Source: Thermoplasmata archaeon (GTDB lineage Archaea > Thermoplasmatota > Thermoplasmata > Thermoplasmatales > Thermoplasmataceae). From it: a stretch of DNA of 6,705 bases. Shown here piece by piece: positions 1 to 5,351 of this stretch. A program made the position numbers and the translations under genes. The notes beneath the pieces were generated by a model, which had not been told where the DNA came from, did not search any database, and was given only the letters and a program-made list of their open reading frames with translations. Numbering within the stretch: position 1 is the first letter of the stretch; each line of letters starts with the position of its first letter. The stretch is taken from contig JAKAQT010000086.1 in NCBI GenBank assembly GCA_021819605.1, forward strand, positions 1-6,705. The letters run 5' to 3'.

Positions 1-1115
1 CCCACCGGCGTATCCTTGGCCAGATTGTCCACCTCGGCATGGAATATGTTCCCTCCAGTTTCGGATATGGCCTGTGATATCCTGTAGAGCGTACCCGGCC
101 TGTCTGGGATCTTGAACTCTATCCTGACCAGTTTTGATTCAATCTCCATGGACTTGAATATGATCTTGGAGAGGAGAAGGAAGTTCATGTTTCCGCCCGA
201 AAGTATTACCACGGTTTTCCCGTGGCTTACGTCAACTTTCCTGTCCATTATTGCTGCCAGCGCTGCCGCTCCTGACGGTTCCACCAGCGTCTTGTTTCTC
301 TCCAGCAGCTTGTATATGGCAAGGGCAATGCTCTCATCGCTGACCGTGACTATTTCATCAACATTTTTCCTGACTGCAGCAAGCGTGAGTTCCCCCGGGA
401 ACTTGACTGAAATCCCATCTGCAATGCTGTCCCCGCTGGTGTGATCCACAATCCTGCCCTGCTCAACAGACGCCTTCATTGAATCAGAGAGTTCACTTTC
501 CACTCCCACGATCCTTATGGAAGGGTTGATGGATTTTGCCGCTATTGAAATGCCGGATATGAGTCCGCCTCCACCAACCGGAACAACAATGGTGGACACG
601 TCGGGCAGGTCCTCCAGTATTTCCAGGCCTATGGATCCCTGCCCCGCTATGATGTACGGGTCGTTGAATGCCTCTATGAAGGCGCGGCCCTCAGATTGCC
701 GTATTGTTTCTGCAGCATCACGGGCTTCCGAGTAGTCCCTCCCCATGAGTACAACATCGGCTCCGTACCCCTGCACAGCATTTATCTTGGCAGGGACTGT
801 GTGCTCCGGCATTACTATCTTCGCATTGATGCCGTTGACCATTGCTGCGTAGGCAACACCCTGGGCATGGTTTCCTGAGCTTGCGGTGATTATTCCATGC
901 GACTTCTCTTCCTTGGTGAGTTTCGAGACACGGTTAAGGGCACCACGGGCCTTGAAAGACCCTGTTTTCTGGTGATTCTCCATCTTAAAATAGATATCCC
1001 CGCCCACGATCTGGCTGAATGTAGTGGAATGATGGAGCTCAGTGCGGTTCACCTTTCCCTTCAGGTACTGTGCAGCTTCCCTTATTTCCTGGATTTCTGG
1101 CAGTCCTCCTTTCAC
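1..1115 (-). CDS. ilvA: Threonine (or threonine/serine) ammonia-lyase with C-terminal ACT domain, 3' end cut by window edge
   Basis: This is a fold-type II PLP enzyme that deaminates threonine to 2-oxobutyrate and ammonia (serine to pyruvate) in the cytoplasm. I translated 371 residues. The PLP lysine is K55 in GSFKARGA, the substrate loop is SSGNHAQG (79-86), the phosphate-binding tetraglycine loop is GGGGL (181-185), IADGISVK lies at 231-238, and the cofactor-ring serine is in LSGGN (305-309). An ACT-type regulatory segment begins near 328 (LVRIEFKIPDRPGTLYRIS) and runs off the left edge, so perhaps 30-40 residues are missing. The GTG start is chosen because it shares 3 bases with the fchA stop (GTGA overlap), has GGAGG 8 nt upstream, and puts the family's N-terminal helix at residue 7. 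The ACT form is common in archaeal and catabolic IlvA. Its place after two histidine-degradation genes favours a catabolic over an isoleucine-biosynthetic role, which is an inference. The ACT domain suggests amino-acid allostery; the effector cannot be read. Confidence 0.93.
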   Translation of the reverse strand, partial: MKGGLPEIQEIREAAQYLKGKVNRTELHHSTTFSQIVGGDIYFKMENHQKTGSFKARGALNRVSKLTKEEKSHGIITASSGNHAQGVAYAAMVNGINAKIVMPEHTVPAKINAVQGYGADVVLMGRDYSEARDAAETIRQSEGRAFIEAFNDPYIIAGQGSIGLEILEDLPDVSTIVVPVGGGGLISGISIAAKSINPSIRIVGVESELSDSMKASVEQGRIVDHTSGDSIADGISVKFPGELTLAAVRKNVDEIVTVSDESIALAIYKLLERNKTLVEPSGAAALAAIMDRKVDVSHGKTVVILSGGNMNFLLLSKIIFKSMEIESKLVRIEFKIPDRPGTLYRISQAISETGGNIFHAEVDNLAKDTPV

Positions 1116-1732
1116 GCCTGCATCCTCCTTCTGACATCCTTCATGGCGTTTTTGTATATCTCCAGGGCATCTTCCGTGAAGACTTTCACCTTCATCCTTT
1201 CACTTTCAGCATATCCATGATCACTCAGTGACTTCAGGTTAATCTCAACATTCTGCAGTGCTGCCCTGATTGATGCAAGGGAGAATTCCAGGGCTGAGCC
1301 AGCATCGGTAATTGCACTGGAGTTTCCCTGAGCGGCAATGATGGCGGCGAACCTGAGTACCTGGCCAGCAGCGCCTGCGATCCTCCAGGGGACCTGGATT
1401 GCACCCCTGGTGGCAATGTCCATGGCCTCCCTTCTCCTCTTCTTTTCCTCGTCTGATGATTTTGGCATCTTCCATGTTGCAAAAAGCCTGTTAAAAGCTG
1501 CCTCATCCTCCTCCATAAGGGACCTGAGATCGGCTGTCAGCTTCCTGCTCTTCTCCAGAACCTGCTTCATTGCCTCCTGTGCACCCTCATATCCTTTCTT
1601 GCCTATGGTGAGGCCAGCCACCATGCTGACCAGGGATGCCGCCACCACAGATACCGCTGCGCTGGCTGCCCCGCCTCCGGGTGCCGGACTTGGGCTTGCG
1701 AGCCTTTCCATAAAACTATCCATTGTCTCCAT
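1112..1732 (-). CDS. fchA: Formimidoyltetrahydrofolate cyclodeaminase (FTCD C-terminal domain / FchA family)
   Basis: This 206-residue, mostly helical protein matches the stand-alone cyclodeaminase family, which converts 5-formimino-THF to 5,10-methenyl-THF and ammonia. The diagnostic N-terminal motif PSPAPGGGAASA is at residues 14-25, followed by a small-residue helix (AAVSVVAASLVSMVAGLTIGKKGY). A conserved-looking stretch VPWRIAGAAGQVLRFA and the segment GNSSAITDAGSALEF lie in the second half. The length is normal for the single-domain form; in animals it is fused behind the formiminotransferase. The start directly follows the TAA of ftcD with no gap, and GGTGA ending 4 nt before this ATG supports it over the ATG three codons later. 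The adjacent ftcD favours the cyclodeaminase role. The same family includes methenyl-THF cyclohydrolases (FchA), so that activity is the main alternative. Confidence 0.92.
   Translation of the reverse strand: METMDSFMERLASPSPAPGGGAASAAVSVVAASLVSMVAGLTIGKKGYEGAQEAMKQVLEKSRKLTADLRSLMEEDEAAFNRLFATWKMPKSSDEEKKRRREAMDIATRGAIQVPWRIAGAAGQVLRFAAIIAAQGNSSAITDAGSALEFSLASIRAALQNVEINLKSLSDHGYAESERMKVKVFTEDALEIYKNAMKDVRRRMQA
1124..1128 (-). promoter_or_regulatory. Shine-Dalgarno site of ilvA
   Basis: GGAGG lies inside the last codons of fchA, 8 nt before the GTG start of ilvA. It supports that non-ATG start and implies translation coupled to fchA. A second AAAGGAGG falls just after the GTG (1105-1112) but has no usable start codon at a proper distance. 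Confidence 0.7.
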
Positions 1733-2632
1733 TTATTCACCCCACATCTTTGTTTCCAGAATCTGGTTCCTGCTGAACCCGCTCAGCTGCAGATAGAAGC
1801 TGGCAGTTCCTGTTATGGCGTCAAGCGGCGTGAGCCCTATGATCTCGGATTCAGCCACCGTGATCCCATATCTTGAAGCCTCAAGCTTCACCATCTCATA
1901 CGCCCTGTAGATGGGTGTTTTCCTGAAATTTGTAAGATTCATGGATATCTGCACCATGTTCTTATCGTCAAGGAAGAATGCCAGCGCTTTCACAAACGTG
2001 AAACCGCCGTCTCTGGCCCTGAGCGCACTGGCTATTTTCTTTCCTTTCTCGATGTCCGTTGTGTTAAGGTTAACGTTGTATGCTATGAGGAAGTCCCTGG
2101 CACCGATTATACTGGCTCCCGCACTGCCCACCTTTGCCGGGCCGAAATCCGGCTTCCACTTTTCCTCCCCTATGGATTCCTTAAGCTGCTCATACTGGAA
2201 ACTCTTGCTCCTTATGTTCTCAAGGCCCCGCCTGGATTCAACAGCGGCTGCCTCCCCATAGAGATAAACGGGGATATTGAGTTCTTCGCCCACCCTTTTC
2301 CCGAGCTCCCTTGCCATTTCAATACATTCCTTCATGGTGACCCCTGAGACAGGGATAAAGGGTATAACATCAGAAGCGCCAAATCTGGGGTGTTCGCCTG
2401 AATGATGGTTCAGGTCTATGAGGCCAGTGGCTCTCTTGATGCCCTGGAACGCCGCCTCAACCGCCCTTGATCCGTCGCTGAGGAATGTTACCACCGACCT
2501 GTTGTGGTTCTCATCCATCTCGGAATCCAGTATTCTTACAGTTGGTACGGTGGCAATTGCCGCCACTATTTCATCAACAATCTTCCTGTCACGCCCTTCG
2601 CTGAAGTTTGGGACGCACTCAACAAGGCTCAT
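1733..2632 (-). CDS. ftcD: Glutamate formimidoyltransferase (formiminotransferase domain protein)
   Basis: This cytoplasmic enzyme transfers the formimino group of N-formimino-L-glutamate, the product of histidine breakdown, to tetrahydrofolate, releasing glutamate. The 299 residues are the usual length for the stand-alone formiminotransferase (N and C subdomains). Visible family signatures are ECVPNFSEG at 5-13, DENHNRSVVTF near 40-50, and GEHPRFGASDVIPF at 79-92, where H81 corresponds to the catalytic histidine around position 82 of the mammalian enzyme. GARDFLIAYNVNLNT starts the second subdomain and MVQISMNLTNF lies further on. It is the first gene of the ftcD-fchA-ilvA operon. The start is chosen because a TATA box is centred about 25 nt upstream, placing the transcription start essentially at this ATG; a nearby upstream ATG (2642) is out of frame and too close to the TATA box. 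The next enzyme, the cyclodeaminase, is encoded immediately downstream. No histidase, urocanase or imidazolonepropionase gene is in the window. Confidence 0.95.
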   Translation of the reverse strand: MSLVECVPNFSEGRDRKIVDEIVAAIATVPTVRILDSEMDENHNRSVVTFLSDGSRAVEAAFQGIKRATGLIDLNHHSGEHPRFGASDVIPFIPVSGVTMKECIEMARELGKRVGEELNIPVYLYGEAAAVESRRGLENIRSKSFQYEQLKESIGEEKWKPDFGPAKVGSAGASIIGARDFLIAYNVNLNTTDIEKGKKIASALRARDGGFTFVKALAFFLDDKNMVQISMNLTNFRKTPIYRAYEMVKLEASRYGITVAESEIIGLTPLDAITGTASFYLQLSGFSRNQILETKMWGE

Positions 2633-2652
2633 GGCTTCCCATCGCTAACTCC

Positions 2653-2667
2653 AATATTAATGTTTGA
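2653..2667 (-). promoter_or_regulatory. Archaeal promoter (BRE/TATA) of the ftcD-fchA-ilvA operon
   Basis: On the minus strand TTAATATT (2660 down to 2653) is preceded by the A-rich BRE-like CAAACA. The box centre is about 25 nt from the ftcD ATG, the archaeal TATA-to-start spacing, so the mRNA is predicted to be leaderless. No Shine-Dalgarno site is seen at a good distance from that ATG, which agrees. Confidence 0.6.
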
Positions 2668-2673
2668 ACTCCC

Positions 2674-2733
2674 CTTATGTTCGGCAGTTGTATGGTGGTT
2701 AAGAATGCACAGGGTTCATTGGCTGAACATAAG
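2674..2733. repeat. Inverted repeat in the divergent intergenic region (possible operator pair)
   Basis: CTTATGTTC (2674-2682) is matched by its exact reverse complement GAACATAAG (2725-2733). Allowing one G/T mismatch, the arms extend inward to 12 bases (2674-2685 and 2722-2733) around a 36-base spacer. A smaller dyad, GTTCA-TTGGC-TGAAC (2714-2728), overlaps the right arm. The left arm lies roughly 40-50 bases upstream of the predicted ftcD start, a plausible activator or repressor position. No regulator gene is in view. Confidence 0.4.
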
Positions 2734-2761
2734 CGCAGAATCCTCCCTCATGGCCGTTTTC

Positions 2762-2796
2762 ATTGACATTTAACGCCAGGTGCTTACTGTGTCAAT
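2762..2796. repeat. Short inverted repeat in the divergent intergenic region
   Basis: ATTGACA (2762-2768) is mirrored by TGTCAAT (2790-2796) around a 21-base spacer. It lies upstream of the reductase TATA box. Seven-base arms could arise by chance in a region this size, so a regulatory role is only possible. I see no gene or RNA gene in the rest of 2633-2830. Confidence 0.25.
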
Positions 2797-2823
2797 AGAT
2801 TAGCAATACACCAGTTTGTGGAC

Positions 2824-2838
2824 GAAAAGCTTAATATG
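2824..2838 (+). promoter_or_regulatory. Archaeal promoter (BRE/TATA) of the ribonucleotide reductase gene
   Basis: GAAAAGC (BRE-like, A-rich) runs directly into TTAATATG, the same core as the other two promoters in the window. The transcription start is expected about 25 nt after the box centre, near 2858-2861. This gives a leader of about 110 nt to the preferred reductase start. Confidence 0.6.
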
Positions 2839-2842
2839 ATCC

Positions 2843-2897
2843 AACCTGGTATAAGCTTGGTTATCAGGTTATGTACCTGATTGTTTTCCAACCTGAT
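2843..2897. repeat. Cluster of four AACCTGRT-type sites around the predicted reductase transcription start
   Basis: AACCTGGT (2843-2850, plus), AACCTGAT on the minus strand (2863-2870, read as ATCAGGTT on plus), TACCTGAT (2874-2881, plus) and AACCTGAT (2890-2897, plus) fall within 55 bases. The first two form an imperfect dyad centred near 2857, at the expected transcription start. As RNA, the second copy could pair with the first, third or fourth, giving mutually exclusive hairpins, including a perfect 7-bp stem with a 5-nt loop (2863-2881). It could be an operator or a leader structure; the sequence alone does not decide. Confidence 0.45.
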
Positions 2898-2957
2898 GAA
2901 GGAAAGATAAACAAAGACTTTAGGTACTGCAACGGAATGATAACGTTACCCGCGATA

Positions 2958-2961
2958 GGAG
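2958..2961 (+). promoter_or_regulatory. Shine-Dalgarno site that decides the reductase start
   Basis: GGAGTTGA (core GGAG) ends 4 nt before ATG 2970 and matches the ideal GGAGGTGA at 7 of 8 positions. This favours that ATG over the in-frame ATG at 2871, which has no such site. Confidence 0.65.
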
Positions 2962-2969
2962 TTGAAGAA

Positions 2970-5324
2970 ATGATTTCAGAGCATGAGTATAAAATAAAAA
3001 GAATAGTCAAAAGGGACGGTACAGAGGTCGACTTTGACGTTTCAAAGATTTCAAGGGCGATCTATAAGGCCATGCTCTCAGTGAAAGCAGGTTCCATGAA
3101 GGAAGCTGACGAGGTTGCTGATAAAGTTGTCAGGGAAGTCGAGAAGGAGACGCTGAGGCCCACAGTCGAGCAGATCCAGGACAAGGTGGAGCAGGTCCTC
3201 ATGGCTTCCTCCAAGAAGGGCAACCGCTATAATGATGTTGCAAAGGCCTACATTCTTTACAGGGAAAAGAGAAGGACCATAAGGGAAGAGAAGGAGAGAA
3301 TTGGGGTAAAGGATGACCTGAAGCTCTCAATAAACGCTGTCAAGACCCTTGAGGCAAGGTATCTGCTCAAGGATGAGGACGGGAAGATCGTTGAGACCCC
3401 AAGTCAGATGTTCAGGCGTGTGGCAAACCATGTTGGGATTGTGAATCTCCTTTATGATTACAAGACGTTCCAGAAGACGGGAAAGCTCCCCAAGAACGGC
3501 AAGGTCATAGGCAGCCTGGCAACCACGCAGATGGAGGTGCTTGAGAGGGCATTTGGCCACCTCAGCCAGGAGGGGCAGGTTTCCGGCACATTCCAGGAAT
3601 TCATGGAATTTGTTCAGACAAAGCCCACTTCCACCCCGGAGATAATTGATCAGTACTACAACGTCATGACAAGGCTGGAATTCGTTCCAAATTCCCCAAC
3701 CCTCATGAATGCTGGGGCAAGGCTTGGACAGCTTTCAGCCTGCTTCGTTCTCCCTGTTGGCGACAGCATTGAGGAGATTTTTGATGCCCTGAAGTACCAG
3801 GCGATGATTCACAAATCTGGCGGAGGCACAGGATTCTCATTCTCACGGCTCAGGGAGAAGGACGATCTTGTTGGATCAACCAAGGGGGTTGCATCCGGCC
3901 CTGTGTCGTTCATGAAAATATTCGACATAACCACGGATGTGATAAAGCAGGGAGGCAAGAGAAGAGGCGCGAACATGGGCATACTCAGATATGACCACCC
4001 CGATATAATGGAGTTCATAATGAGCAAGGACTCCGAAAACACCATACTGAGCAATTTCAACATCTCCGTGGGGATGACCGATGAGTTCTTTGAGAAACTT
4101 GACGCTGATGAGTATGTGGACCTGAGGAGCCCCAGGAGCGGAAAAATAGTGAGCCGCATCAAGGCCAGGAGCATGTGGGACACCATAATAAACAAGGCAT
4201 GGCAGACGGCAGATCCAGGGCTGATATTCCTGGATGAGATCAACAGGAAGAACCCCGTCAGGCACATAGCTGACATAGAGGCAACCAACCCATGCGGGGA
4301 ACAGCCGCTTATGCCATATGAACCGTGCAACCTTGGTTCCATAAATCTTGGAAAGTTCGTGAAGGACGGTTCTGTGGACTGGGATCACCTGAAGGAGGTC
4401 ATAAGGATTTCAACAAAATTCCTTGATGATGTCATAGACGCCAATAAGTTCCCTGTTGAAAAAATAGAGAAGATGGCCAGAACAACCAGGAAGATAGGAC
4501 TGGGATACATGGGATTCGCAGACCTGCTTGCTTTGCTGGGCATACCATACAACAGCGGCGATGGCCTGGAGATGGGTGAAAGAGTCATGAGCTTCCTTGA
4601 GAAGGAATCACATGCTGAATCCCACGACCTGGCCGAGGAACGCGGAGTTTTCCCGGGCTGGTACGGGTCCACACACGAGAAGGAGGGAATCACCATGAGG
4701 AACTCCACCACAACAACCATTGCGCCAACCGGCACAATCTCCATAATTGCAAACTGCTCCTCATCCATTGAACCGCTGTTCGCAATTGCCTTTGTCAGGC
4801 ACGTCCTGAACGGCCAGGAGCTCATGGAGGTGAATCCCATATTTGAGCAGATGCTCAAGGACAGGAACCTGTATTCTGAGGACCTCATGCATGAGGTTGC
4901 AGTCACCGGAAACCTGCACAATATTGCCCTTCCGGATGACATCAAGAGAGTGTTCGTCACGGCACACGAGATAGACCCGGAATGGCATGTGCTCATGCAG
5001 GCAACATTCCAGAGATACTGCGATTCAGGCGTTTCCAAGACCATAAACCTGCCGTCCACGGCCACACCAGAGGACATCGCCAAGGCTTACCTGATGGCGC
5101 ATGAACTTCACTGCAAGGGAATAACGGTATACAGAGACAGGAGCAAGATCGAGCAGGTTCTCTACTCCGGAACGCAGGCCGCAAAGAAAGCCAGGGAGCC
5201 TGACCCAAAGAAGCCTGAGGCAGAGAGGCAGACAATAGAGCTCATGACAAAGGTACCGGACAAATACCTGAAACTTGAGGCAACATTTGACCCTGCCTGC
5301 CCCACCGGAAAATGTGACAAGTAA
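2970..5324 (+). CDS. nrdJ: Adenosylcobalamin-dependent (class II) ribonucleoside-diphosphate reductase
   Basis: This enzyme reduces ribonucleotides to deoxyribonucleotides using a B12-derived radical. The preferred 784-residue form begins MISEHEYKIKRIVKRDGTEVDFD, with an N-terminal ATP-cone (about 6-100) that senses ATP/dATP. The catalytic barrel shows FVPNSPTLMNAG, the first redox cysteine C258 in SACFVLPV, the loop KSGGGTGFSFS, the finger-loop triad N440/C442/E444 in NPCGEQPL (C442 the thiyl site), C453 in EPCNLGSINL as likely disulfide partner, the phosphate-binding APTGTIS (585-591) and CDSGVSKTINLP. The tail ends in C777/C782 (CPTGKC), the usual shuttle pair. No small-subunit or NrdG-type activase gene is adjacent, which fits class II, as described for Thermoplasma acidophilum. 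An in-frame ATG at 2871 would add 33 residues, but lacks a Shine-Dalgarno site and the extension precedes the ATP-cone. No intein or frameshift is seen. Confidence 0.95.
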   Translation: MISEHEYKIKRIVKRDGTEVDFDVSKISRAIYKAMLSVKAGSMKEADEVADKVVREVEKETLRPTVEQIQDKVEQVLMASSKKGNRYNDVAKAYILYREKRRTIREEKERIGVKDDLKLSINAVKTLEARYLLKDEDGKIVETPSQMFRRVANHVGIVNLLYDYKTFQKTGKLPKNGKVIGSLATTQMEVLERAFGHLSQEGQVSGTFQEFMEFVQTKPTSTPEIIDQYYNVMTRLEFVPNSPTLMNAGARLGQLSACFVLPVGDSIEEIFDALKYQAMIHKSGGGTGFSFSRLREKDDLVGSTKGVASGPVSFMKIFDITTDVIKQGGKRRGANMGILRYDHPDIMEFIMSKDSENTILSNFNISVGMTDEFFEKLDADEYVDLRSPRSGKIVSRIKARSMWDTIINKAWQTADPGLIFLDEINRKNPVRHIADIEATNPCGEQPLMPYEPCNLGSINLGKFVKDGSVDWDHLKEVIRISTKFLDDVIDANKFPVEKIEKMARTTRKIGLGYMGFADLLALLGIPYNSGDGLEMGERVMSFLEKESHAESHDLAEERGVFPGWYGSTHEKEGITMRNSTTTTIAPTGTISIIANCSSSIEPLFAIAFVRHVLNGQELMEVNPIFEQMLKDRNLYSEDLMHEVAVTGNLHNIALPDDIKRVFVTAHEIDPEWHVLMQATFQRYCDSGVSKTINLPSTATPEDIAKAYLMAHELHCKGITVYRDRSKIEQVLYSGTQAAKKAREPDPKKPEAERQTIELMTKVPDKYLKLEATFDPACPTGKCDK

Positions 5325-5351
5325 TCACATTTTCTGGATCACAATCTTTTT
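5305..5351 (+). terminator. Hairpin overlapping the reductase stop codon, followed by a T-run
   Basis: CCGGAAAATGTGA (5305-5317) pairs with TCACATTTTCTGG (5325-5337) in the plus-strand RNA: 13 pairs, one of them G-U, around the 7-nt loop CAAGTAA, which contains the TAA stop. A TTTTT run follows at 5347-5351. The G-U pair becomes a C/A mismatch on the other strand, so the hairpin suits the reductase transcript better. It most likely terminates or protects the reductase mRNA. The T-run is already inside the 3' end of the convergent thiolase gene. Confidence 0.6.

Noticed and set aside
112..1220. Several plus-strand frames of 60-110 codons across the left end
   Set aside because: They are opposite ilvA and fchA, whose motifs and codon use are clear on the minus strand; the translations show no domain.
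2633..2870. A tRNA or box C/D RNA in the divergent region
   Set aside because: No cloverleaf or T-loop pattern and no convincing paired C and D boxes were found on either strand.
2830..2970. A cobalamin riboswitch before the B12-dependent reductase
   Set aside because: I looked for the conserved B12-box and the multi-stem core and found neither; the leader is also short for that class.
3809..4388. Two overlapping minus-strand frames (177 and 170 codons) inside the reductase gene
   Set aside because: Both are antisense to the catalytic core of the reductase and cannot both be real; compositional shadows.
4385..5083. A 232-codon frame on the minus strand opposite the reductase gene
   Set aside because: It lies wholly antisense to a strongly conserved reductase coding region, its protein looks like no family, and it has no promoter or SD support; it is a shadow of the codon pattern.
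2970..5324. An intein in the reductase, a common insertion site in archaea
   Set aside because: The catalytic motifs run without interruption, there is no splice-junction Cys/Ser...HN pair with an inserted block, and the length is normal.
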